This document shows positions 15,601-22,847 of a stretch of DNA of 64,000 nt, piece after piece. The notes beneath the pieces are model-generated. The model did no database searches. It had not been told where the DNA came from and saw nothing but the letters and a program-made list of their open reading frames with translations. Origin of the DNA: Pseudodesulfovibrio portus (GTDB lineage: Bacteria > Desulfobacterota > Desulfovibrionia > Desulfovibrionales > Desulfovibrionaceae). The stretch covers positions 436,501-500,500 of the forward strand of contig NZ_AP026708.1 in the NCBI RefSeq assembly GCF_026000375.1. Reading direction: 5' to 3'. The stretch's first letter is position 1; every line of letters begins with the position of its first letter. The position numbers and the translations under genes were made by a program.

Positions 15601-16779
15601 CTAGGATTTGAGGACCGCGTCCAGTTCTTCCCTGGTCAGGACCCTGGGCATGGGGCTCAGGAGAATCACGTCCCCGCTGAAGCCGTAGTCGTTGACCAAC
15701 TGCCGGGTGATTTCCTTGTAGAACATGACGCCGGTGATGATCACGGCGTCCACGGGCTGTTCCTTGACGGTGTCCGGGGAGACCACTTTCAGCTTGGAGC
15801 CGGGCAGGTACTTGTTCCACTTGAAGTCGTCCTTGTCCACCACGTAGGCGATGGTCTCCGGAGTCATGCCGGAGAAGGAGAAGATGGTCACGCCCTTGGC
15901 ACCCGCGCCCCAGGCGGCGACCTTCTTGCCCGCATCGGAGTATTCCTTCATCAGGGAGGTAAACCGGTCGTTGAACTCCTCGAATTCGTTGTTGAACCGC
16001 TTGAGCAGCCCTTCCTTCTCGCCCTCGTAGACCACGTAGGCACCGACATACTCGCCCTCAGCGCCGTGGAACACCTCCACCACATGGAAGTGGTTGCGCT
16101 CCATGATCTCCACCAGGGTCTTGGCGGTGTAGTAGCCCACCCGGTCGGGCAGGACGTCGTAGTAGCGCATGTCCAGGAGGGTCTTGGTCCAGGACGGGAC
16201 GTCGATGAGGCCCCAGGCACCGGGCTTGAGAATCTTGCCCAGGCTGGCCAGGAACTCGTTCGGGTCCTTGATCAGGTCCATGACCTGCTTGGTGACGAAG
16301 CCGTCGAAACGATCGGAAACCTGGTCGGTGATGGTGTCGTTGAGAAAGGTGTTGTAGCACGTCACGCCGCGCTTCTCGGCCAGGGCGCAGGCAGTGGCCG
16401 ACGGCTCGATGGCCGACACGGCGGCGCCACGCTGGATGAGCAGTTCGCCGAAGAACCCGTCGCCGCAACCGACCTCGACGATGTTCTGGCCCTTGAGGCC
16501 GTACTTTTCGTCCAGGGTGTCGGTCAGCTCGTTGTCATACTGCACGTAGAGTTCCGTGCAGCTGCGGCTCATCAGGTAGTCCTCGAAGTACTCGTCGTGC
16601 TCAAGGGTGTCGGGATCGATCTGGATCATGCCGCAGTCGCAGCACTTGTACAGCTTGACGTCCATCCGGTCGCCGCCCTTGTCGTCCGGGGAATCCAGGA
16701 GTTTCTGGGCATAGCGGGGACCGTTCTCCAGGTGAAAGGCCACTTCGATGTCGGTGGACTCGCAAACAATGCATTTCAT
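15601..16779 (-). CDS. SAM-dependent sugar C-methyltransferase (TylCIII/NovU-like)
   Basis: A 392-residue protein with the three-part layout of NDP-ketohexose C-methyltransferases. An N-terminal zinc-binding domain carries cysteines at 3 and 6 (CIVC) and CCDC near 46-49. The central Rossmann fold has the SAM motif VEVGCGDGFF near residue 100. The C-terminal domain has a nucleotide-binding-like AAWGAGAKGV. These enzymes methylate a carbon next to a keto group of a nucleotide-activated 4-keto-6-deoxysugar. Here the substrate is presumably the CDP-4-keto-6-deoxyglucose made by rfbF and rfbG upstream. Confidence 0.85.
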   Translation of the reverse strand: MKCIVCESTDIEVAFHLENGPRYAQKLLDSPDDKGGDRMDVKLYKCCDCGMIQIDPDTLEHDEYFEDYLMSRSCTELYVQYDNELTDTLDEKYGLKGQNIVEVGCGDGFFGELLIQRGAAVSAIEPSATACALAEKRGVTCYNTFLNDTITDQVSDRFDGFVTKQVMDLIKDPNEFLASLGKILKPGAWGLIDVPSWTKTLLDMRYYDVLPDRVGYYTAKTLVEIMERNHFHVVEVFHGAEGEYVGAYVVYEGEKEGLLKRFNNEFEEFNDRFTSLMKEYSDAGKKVAAWGAGAKGVTIFSFSGMTPETIAYVVDKDDFKWNKYLPGSKLKVVSPDTVKEQPVDAVIITGVMFYKEITRQLVNDYGFSGDVILLSPMPRVLTREELDAVLKS

Positions 16780-16808
16780 GGTGATTCTCTCTTTCTCTCG
16801 GAATATGG

Positions 16809-17909
16809 TTACACGCCCAGGATGTCCTTGACCACATCACAGATGTCGTCAACATCCTGTTCGTCAATGTAGGCTGCCGTGGGCAGGTTGATGCCGGTTT
16901 CCGCGATGCGACGGGCAACCGGGTTGTCCTGCGTCTCGAACATGGGGAACTGGCTCATGTACGGAAAGATGGGGCGGGTATCGATGTTGCGGTTGCGCAT
17001 CTCGTCGCGCAGGCCGTCGCGGTCCACCTTGAAATCGCCTTCGAGGACGATGGAGGGGTACGAGCAGTTGGCGCGGCAGTTGGGCTTCTCCTTGAACATG
17101 AAGATGCCGGGGATGTCGCCGAGGCGGTCATGGTACCAGTCGAACAACTGCCGTTTCATGGCCACCAGCTCCTCCACCCGCTGCAGCTGGGCATACCCCA
17201 GGGACGCGGTCAGGTTGGACATGCGGTAGTGGTAGCCGATCTTCTCGATCCAGAAGGTGCCGGGCTTGCGGCCGTCCTCGGCCAACTGGTCCGCCTTCCT
17301 GAAGAGCTCCTCGTTGTTCGTGACGAACATGCCGCCCTCGCCGGAGATCATCATCTTGGCGCCCTGGAAGGAATAGGCTGCCATATCCGCGTAGGTGGCG
17401 GTGGACTTGCCGTTCAGCAGGGTGCCCACGGCGGGCGCGGAGTCGGAGATGATCATCAGCCCGTGCTTGCGGCAAATGGGCACGATGGCGTCGTAGTCCA
17501 CGGCGTGGCCGTAGAGGTCCACGGGCATGACGGCCTTGGTTTTGGGCGTGATGGCCGCTTCCAGGGAAGCAGGCGACATGGTCCAGGTGTCGGGCTCGAT
17601 GTCCACGAACACCGGGGTGGCCCCGGAAAAGACATGGACGCTGGCCGTGGCGATCCAGGACAGGTCCGGCACGATCACTTCGTCGCCAGGGCCGAGACCG
17701 GCGGCCAGGACCATCAAATGCATGGCCGTGGTGGCGGACGTGGTGGCGATGGCGTACTTCACGCCCACGTACTCGGCGAATTCCGTTTCGAATTTTTCGA
17801 TGTAGTCACGATAATTGGAGTAAAAACCGGTGGTGGCGGCGTCCGTAACCGTGTCGATCTCGAGCTGGGTTATGGACGGGCCTGCGGAGTGAATGCGCTC
17901 TCTCTTCAT
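16809..17909 (-). CDS. DegT/DnrJ/EryC1/StrS family sugar aminotransferase
   Basis: A 366-residue PLP enzyme of the sugar-aminotransferase family. The Schiff-base lysine is present at K185 in FQGAKMMISGEGG; the related 3-dehydrase RfbH/E1 has histidine there, so this is an aminotransferase and not the dideoxysugar dehydrase. TSATTAMHL near residue 58 and VPDLSWIATAS are typical of the cofactor site. It would aminate a keto-sugar nucleotide, probably CDP-linked given its neighbours. An AGGA ribosome site precedes the ATG. It lies 29 bp upstream of the C-methyltransferase. Confidence 0.88.
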   Translation of the reverse strand: MKRERIHSAGPSITQLEIDTVTDAATTGFYSNYRDYIEKFETEFAEYVGVKYAIATTSATTAMHLMVLAAGLGPGDEVIVPDLSWIATASVHVFSGATPVFVDIEPDTWTMSPASLEAAITPKTKAVMPVDLYGHAVDYDAIVPICRKHGLMIISDSAPAVGTLLNGKSTATYADMAAYSFQGAKMMISGEGGMFVTNNEELFRKADQLAEDGRKPGTFWIEKIGYHYRMSNLTASLGYAQLQRVEELVAMKRQLFDWYHDRLGDIPGIFMFKEKPNCRANCSYPSIVLEGDFKVDRDGLRDEMRNRNIDTRPIFPYMSQFPMFETQDNPVARRIAETGINLPTAAYIDEQDVDDICDVVKDILGV

Positions 17910-17924
17910 ATTCTCTATCCTGTG

Positions 17925-18944
17925 CTAATTGCCGTTTCCATGACCGGGAAGCCGCCGATGCGGATCCTCGGCAAAATTATCCGAAAAACCAATCGTATTC
18001 TTGACCACATACAGCGGCCTTCTCTTCACTTCGTCGAAAATCCGGGCGATGTACTCGCCGATGACGCCCAGGACCAGGAACAGGAATCCGAACATGAGCA
18101 GGATGGTGCTGATGATGGTCAGATAGCCCTCGAAGGAGGAGCCCATGAACACGGTCGAGATGAGCTGCCAGGCGAGAAAGAGGAAGCTGAACAGGCTGAG
18201 CATGATGCCCAGGAAGGTCACCACCTTGATCGGCAGGAAGCTGAACGAGAACATGCCGTCGATGGCTTCCTTGATGATGTCGGTCAGCGGGGCCTTGGTC
18301 TCGCCCGCGAACCGGTCGGCCCGGTCGAACTCGACCCCGATCTGGGAAAAGCCGCACCAGGTGCACAGACCGCGCGTGAAGCGGTTGGTCTCGCCCATGT
18401 TGTTGAGTACCTCGTAGACCTTCCGGTCCATGAGCCTGAACGCGGTGACGTTCTGGGGGATGCTGGTGCCGCCGATGTCGGTCATGTAGTTGACCAGGGC
18501 GTAGAAGACCTTGTTGCCGTACTTGCGTACGGCCGACACGCCGTCCCGCCTGCGGATGATGCCGTAGACGACCTCATATCCCTGTTCCCACTTCTCGATG
18601 AATTCCTCGATGACCTCGGGCGGGTCCTGCAGGTCCGCATCCATGAGCACGGCGCAGTCGCCGCTGGCATAGCGCAGGCCCGCAGCCACGCCGCCGTCCG
18701 CAGTGAAGTTTCGCGACAGCTGGACGCACTTGAAGCGGGAGTCCTGTTCGTGCAGCTTGCCCAGCAGCCCGAAGGAGTTGTCCACGGACCCGTTCTCGAC
18801 CACGATGACCTCGAAGTCGTAGGCCGTGCACCTGTCCATCACCTGGGACAACCTGCGGCCCAGTTCGGGGATGACCGCCTGTTCGTTCCAGGCGGGAATG
18901 ACGATTGAAATCTTCTTTTTGCTGCTCAACTCTCTATCCCTCAT
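17925..18944 (-). CDS. Family 2 glycosyltransferase, polyprenyl-phosphate type (GtrB/DPM1-like)
   Basis: About 339 residues. The N-terminal GT-A domain contains SIVIPAWNEQ, a DADLQDPPEV donor-binding motif (about residue 98 onward) and QNVTAFRLMDR. Two C-terminal transmembrane helices follow (ITFLGIMLS-like and STILLMFGFLFLVLGVIGEY). The layout matches enzymes that load a sugar onto undecaprenyl phosphate for export. ATG 18944 overlaps the rfbG stop by 11 bp; a longer frame starting at 18998 would overlap more and adds a non-homologous stretch, and TTG 18929 is a possible alternative. Confidence 0.87.
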   Translation of the reverse strand: MRDRELSSKKKISIVIPAWNEQAVIPELGRRLSQVMDRCTAYDFEVIVVENGSVDNSFGLLGKLHEQDSRFKCVQLSRNFTADGGVAAGLRYASGDCAVLMDADLQDPPEVIEEFIEKWEQGYEVVYGIIRRRDGVSAVRKYGNKVFYALVNYMTDIGGTSIPQNVTAFRLMDRKVYEVLNNMGETNRFTRGLCTWCGFSQIGVEFDRADRFAGETKAPLTDIIKEAIDGMFSFSFLPIKVVTFLGIMLSLFSFLFLAWQLISTVFMGSSFEGYLTIISTILLMFGFLFLVLGVIGEYIARIFDEVKRRPLYVVKNTIGFSDNFAEDPHRRLPGHGNGN

Positions 18945-20043
18945 GATCGGAGGCCCAAGGCAGCCCTTTTTCCGCGGCCAGGCGCGTGTACTCGGCACAT
19001 TGTCGTTCGCAGACTTCGGCCATGCGGCCCGTATCGCCTTCCACGAAGGGCGCGTATCCGCGCATGGTCAAATCCACTGTCCGGTCGATGTCCAGAATGG
19101 CCTTCCATTTCAGCACGGCAGCGGCCTTGTCGCTGCACAGCTTGAGAATGGACGCTTCATGCGGGGTTTCGCTCCCGGCCGAACAATCCTTCCAGGTTCC
19201 CACGCCGCTGACCCGGCCGATGGTCTCGGCCAGCTCCCGCACAGAGCAGGTATTGTCTCCGGGGGCGAAATTCCAGGCTCCCCGATACTTCCGGGGATCA
19301 CGCCCGAGCATGACCGCCAGCCACATGTACCCGCTCAGGGGCTCCAGCACGAACTGCCAGGGCCTGACGGCTTCCGGCATGCGTACTTCCAGCGGCCGGT
19401 TTTGCATCACGGCCCGGACATAGTCGGGCACGAGCCTGTGCGCGCCGAAGTCGCCGCCGCCGATGACGTTGCCCGCGCGCACGGTGGCCGCCGCCACCCT
19501 GCCCTCGGGGATGAAAAATGAATTGTTCCACGCGGCGCAGACGATCTCCATGGCACCCTTTGAGGCGCTGTACGGATCATGCCCGCCCAAGGGGTCGTTC
19601 TCCCGGTAGCCCCAGGGCTGCTCCCGATTCTCGTAGCACTTGTCCGTGGTGATCAGGACAAGGGTCTCGACGGATTCCGTCCGGCGCACCGCCTCCATGA
19701 CGTTGGCCGACCCGATGATGTTGGTCTGCAGGGTCTCGACGGGCTGCTCGTAGGAATCGAGCACCAGGGCCTGGGCCGCCAGATGGAAAACGATGTGGGG
19801 TTTCGCGGCCTGCATGGCGTCGGTCAGGGAATCCGCATTCAGGATGTCGCCGTGAACGTGGCTGATGCGCTCGTCGAGCCGGACCGCGTCAAAGACCGAC
19901 GGCGAGGACGGCGGAGCAAGGGAGTACCCGGTCACCTCCGCCCCGAGGGACGTCAGCCACAGGGCCAGCCAGGCCCCCTTGAAACCGGTGTGCCCGGTGA
20001 CGAAGACCCGCTTGCCCTTGTAATAATCGTTGAAGGGAGCCAT
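18934..20043 (-). CDS. rfbG: CDP-glucose 4,6-dehydratase
   Basis: A 369-residue short-chain dehydratase converting CDP-glucose to CDP-4-keto-6-deoxyglucose. The NAD-binding GHTGFKGAWLALWL near residue 17 is characteristic of CDP-glucose rather than dTDP-glucose dehydratases. The TTDKCYENRE segment and catalytic YSASK follow, with GNVIGGGDFG further on. It starts 4 bp after rfbF, with GGAAG in the rfbF end as ribosome site, so the pair is coupled. Confidence 0.93.
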   Translation of the reverse strand: MAPFNDYYKGKRVFVTGHTGFKGAWLALWLTSLGAEVTGYSLAPPSSPSVFDAVRLDERISHVHGDILNADSLTDAMQAAKPHIVFHLAAQALVLDSYEQPVETLQTNIIGSANVMEAVRRTESVETLVLITTDKCYENREQPWGYRENDPLGGHDPYSASKGAMEIVCAAWNNSFFIPEGRVAAATVRAGNVIGGGDFGAHRLVPDYVRAVMQNRPLEVRMPEAVRPWQFVLEPLSGYMWLAVMLGRDPRKYRGAWNFAPGDNTCSVRELAETIGRVSGVGTWKDCSAGSETPHEASILKLCSDKAAAVLKWKAILDIDRTVDLTMRGYAPFVEGDTGRMAEVCERQCAEYTRLAAEKGLPWASDHEG

Positions 20044-20047
20044 CGAA

Positions 20048-20824
20048 TCACTTCCAGGGGGCTTCGCCCGCGTCCCAAAGATTGTTCAGGTATTCGAGTT
20101 CCCGGGGGCTGTCCATGCACTGCCAGAAACCGTTATGCTTGTAGGCGGCCAACTCGTTCCGAGCGCAGACCGGCTCCAACACGTCCGTTTCCAGCACGAT
20201 GTCGTCCTCCGGGCCGATATGGTCCCATATCCGCGCATTGTCGATGACCATGTACCCGCCGTTGATCCGCTCCTTGCTCTTGGGCGGCTTCTCGTTGAAC
20301 TGCTTGACCAGCCCCTCGTTCACGCGGATTTCCCCGAACCGCCCGCAGGCGTGGACCGCCGTCAGGGTGATGGTCTTCCCGGCGGCGTCATGGGTCTCGA
20401 TCACCTTTTTCAGGTTCACGTCCGCCAGGCCGTCACCGTAGGTGAGGCAAAACCTATCCTCGCCTTCAAGATGATGCCGCACCTTCCTGAGCCGGGCTCC
20501 GGTCATGGTGTTTTCACCGGTGTTGACCAGGGTGATGTTCCAGTCGGATTCCTCAAAGGGGTGATGGTAGACGATTTCGTGCGGCTTCCCGATGTTGATG
20601 GTGAAATCGTAGACCATGGAGTGGTAGTTGAGAAAGAAATCCTTGAACAACTCTCCCTTGTACCCGAGGCACAGGACAAAGTCCTTGATGCCGAACTTGG
20701 CATAGTATTTCATGATATGCCAGATGATCGGCTTGCCGCCGATGGGAATCAGGGGCTTGGGCAGGCTCTCGGCCGCATCCCGGATACGTGTCCCTTTTCC
20801 ACCGCAAAGTATGACTGCTTTCAT
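20048..20824 (-). CDS. rfbF: Glucose-1-phosphate cytidylyltransferase
   Basis: A 258-residue nucleotidyltransferase making CDP-glucose from CTP and glucose-1-phosphate. It contains the signature CGGKGTRI near residue 8, PKPLIPIGGKPI at 22, LTYGDGLADVNL near 125, and GGYMVIDNARIWD. The length is normal for RfbF (about 257). It follows the membrane protein at 20862 by 37 bp and precedes rfbG by 4 bp, supplying the first step of the locus's CDP-sugar pathway. Confidence 0.94.
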   Translation of the reverse strand: MKAVILCGGKGTRIRDAAESLPKPLIPIGGKPIIWHIMKYYAKFGIKDFVLCLGYKGELFKDFFLNYHSMVYDFTINIGKPHEIVYHHPFEESDWNITLVNTGENTMTGARLRKVRHHLEGEDRFCLTYGDGLADVNLKKVIETHDAAGKTITLTAVHACGRFGEIRVNEGLVKQFNEKPPKSKERINGGYMVIDNARIWDHIGPEDDIVLETDVLEPVCARNELAAYKHNGFWQCMDSPRELEYLNNLWDAGEAPWK

Positions 20825-20861
20825 CGATTCTCCCGAAACAAGAGTTCCTAATCAGAATGCG

Positions 20862-21803
20862 CTATCCGTGCGTCCCGGGCAAGGACTCGACCAACGTCAG
20901 GCGCGGCTCGAAGGCCGAATAGCCGGAGGTCAGATAATAGTACCAATACCAGAAGGGCCCCTCCTGGTGAAAATCCGTCAACTCGAAGGGATGCCGGGTG
21001 TATGCGTCGCCGCTGACATCCTCGCAGACCGGCCTGCCCCGGCTGTCCCCATACATCCCCTTGAGGGACTCCGGCCCGAGGTCCATCTTCCGACGCCAGT
21101 AACCGTTGCTCATCCAGTCCGTGTTCCCATAAGCCCTGTGGAACAATGCGTTGACGGCATAGCCGTGCACGTGGCGGGGATCTTCATACTCCTTGGCTTC
21201 GATGGCCACATACCCCGCAGGCGGGGGAGCGACCTCGGAAAGGGACTCTGTCGGCCCGACCTTGAACACCGGGGCGGCAGCCTTATGGCTGACCCCCTGG
21301 CACAACAGGACCACACCGACCGGCAGCAGGACGGCGAAGCCGATTTCAGCGGTCATTTTCCCCACGGCACCGGCCACGTACCAGCCCACAACGGCCACCA
21401 TCACGGCCAATGGCATGATGGTGAGCATGGTATGCCGGGCCATGAAGCTGCCGAAGGCGAATTCACGCTCCGGATGAAAACCCTCGCGGGCCAGCCAGTA
21501 TGTCTCACACGACAGCCCGAGGACGCTCAACACGGTTATGACGTTGAAGAATACCCGGTAGTGTATTCCGGTCCATTGGGAAAAAAGATCAAATATCACG
21601 TAGGAATAAAATGAGTAGTGCCAACCGTGCGCCGCGGCCCGGAAATCGATGATGGAAGGGTCGTTTCGCCACAGGCCGATTTCGGCAAAACAAGCGTCCC
21701 ACATGTCGTGAAGAGGAAACAGGAGGGGGGTCAGACAAAGAAGCGCCAGAATGACAGAAAGGCCAATGGGCTTCTCAAAGATTCTTGACAAAACGCACCT
21801 CAA
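20862..21803 (-). CDS. Short paralog of the 9897-11402 membrane protein, with an internal deletion
   Basis: 313 residues. It aligns with the long paralog in its N-terminal part (MWDACFAEIG against LWDTCAVEIA; VLSVLGLSCE against ALSVLGIAKE) up to EREFA, then jumps directly to FGSFMARHTML. The same elements in the long protein are separated by about 184 residues. The C-terminal domain (SHKAA, NGYWRRK, LTDFHQEG, WYWYYYLT) is then collinear. The middle set of transmembrane helices is therefore missing and the reading frame kept. The start is TTG 21803 with GAGGAA 6 bp upstream. It is the first gene of the rfbFG operon. It could be a functional short form or a decayed copy. Confidence 0.75.
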   Translation of the reverse strand: MRCVLSRIFEKPIGLSVILALLCLTPLLFPLHDMWDACFAEIGLWRNDPSIIDFRAAAHGWHYSFYSYVIFDLFSQWTGIHYRVFFNVITVLSVLGLSCETYWLAREGFHPEREFAFGSFMARHTMLTIMPLAVMVAVVGWYVAGAVGKMTAEIGFAVLLPVGVVLLCQGVSHKAAAPVFKVGPTESLSEVAPPPAGYVAIEAKEYEDPRHVHGYAVNALFHRAYGNTDWMSNGYWRRKMDLGPESLKGMYGDSRGRPVCEDVSGDAYTRHPFELTDFHQEGPFWYWYYYLTSGYSAFEPRLTLVESLPGTHG

Positions 21804-22040
21804 ATCTATTCCTCGGCAGCGTGACAGTCACGGCCGTACTCCTCAAAAAACGCAACGGCGGCCCATACACATCAGACCGCTTGTAATTGATTGATTTTTT
21901 AATTTTTCAACTTTCCCTTAACGGAAAATTTACTATCAGGTGTTCATAGTAACATCAACGCATTTCTGTAGCCCGTCCAGGGCGGCGGGACCTTCTGCCC
22001 CAGCGCTTTCCCGTCATGAACGGAACTTGGGAATACACCG

Positions 22041-22072
22041 AAAAAAAAGCGGGCGCCACGACAGCGCCCGCT
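22041..22072 (-). terminator. Intrinsic terminator of the 22096-22671 gene
   Basis: On the minus strand, AGCGGGCGC (22072-22064) pairs perfectly with 22056-22048 across a 7-base loop. An eight-T run (22048-22041) follows. It lies 24 bp past the stop of the upstream minus-strand gene. Confidence 0.85.
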
Positions 22073-22095
22073 CACGATCAAAACGGCTCGACTCC

Positions 22096-22671
22096 CTACT
22101 TGAAGACTACAGAAATCCTTATCTTGTCTTCACGCCCCTTCAAGCCTTCCACAAAGGCCTCGCCGCCCTTGCCGTCGGCGTCGATGATGCAGTCCGTCTT
22201 GTCCGCAAGGAAATCCGCCAGCAATCTGGCATCCACCGACACTCCCTGCGCGAGGACCGCCACGCCCGACTCCGCCGCCAGGGAGCTGAACAGCTTCACG
22301 GACACGGTTATCGGCCTGCTCTCCTTTTCCCGCCCTCCGCCCTGCGCGGAGATATCGCTGCGGAAGCTCTTGAACGGGTTGTCACGACCCATGACAATGC
22401 CTACCAGCCCGGGCATTGCGCTGCCGAGCGCCATTCGATCCCCGTCCTTGAGGAGCGTTGCGTCGATATCGTCCACCGGGCTGTTGTTCAGGAAAATGGT
22501 CCGGACAGTGCTTTCGATGTACGCATCGTCGAAACGAAGCACCTCATGCAAAAACTCCCGAACCGACATGCCGGACAGCCCGTCCATATAGACGCCTTTC
22601 TGCAAAGGATAGTACCATGAACGGGAACAATCGGACCTCATAACCAAACTCATGCATGCAGCATCATTCAT
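22096..22671 (-). CDS. Unknown protein with a MoaD/ThiS-like (beta-grasp) N-terminal segment
   Basis: A 191-residue soluble protein. Residues about 27-95 resemble a beta-grasp sulfur-carrier fold: SVREFLHEVL, then TIFLNNSPVDD, then LLKDGDRMALGSAMPGLVG. These parallel IRSLVQRLG, LMFVNS and ISDGDRVGLFPPVGG in the MoaD-like protein encoded at 24667. There is no C-terminal GG at that point; a further beta-rich domain (ITVSVKLFSSLAAE) follows. The gene is divergent from the tungsten enzyme AOR and has its own terminator. A role in tungsten or pterin handling is speculation from fold resemblance and position. The start ATG 22671 has AGGA about 10 bp upstream. Confidence 0.6.
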   Translation of the reverse strand: MNDAACMSLVMRSDCSRSWYYPLQKGVYMDGLSGMSVREFLHEVLRFDDAYIESTVRTIFLNNSPVDDIDATLLKDGDRMALGSAMPGLVGIVMGRDNPFKSFRSDISAQGGGREKESRPITVSVKLFSSLAAESGVAVLAQGVSVDARLLADFLADKTDCIIDADGKGGEAFVEGLKGREDKIRISVVFK

Positions 22672-22747
22672 ATTTCAGAGCATCCTTTCCTCGGCTTTCG
22701 CCTTGGCTGAAAGATTATGCTGTCCCTAGCACAATCTACTGTTTTTT

Positions 22748-22777
22748 TTGACAAATTTATTTCAATGTGTATATACA
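22748..22777 (+). promoter_or_regulatory. Sigma-70 promoter of the aldehyde:ferredoxin oxidoreductase gene
   Basis: A perfect -35 TTGACA (22748-22753) follows a run of eight T. An AT-rich -10 candidate, TATACA (22772-22777, spacing 18) or TATATA (22770-22775, spacing 16), follows. The leader to ATG 22848 would be about 65 nt. Confidence 0.6.
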
Positions 22778-22847
22778 TTCATCAGAAGACAGTCAAACAA
22801 CATCGCGTTCAAAAAAACGCAGAATATTCAACAAGCTGAGGGTGATT

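Noticed and set aside
16809-17909. CDP-4-keto-6-deoxyglucose 3-dehydrase (rfbH)
   Set aside because: RfbH replaces the PLP lysine with histidine and is longer; here the lysine is present (K185) and the length is that of an aminotransferase.
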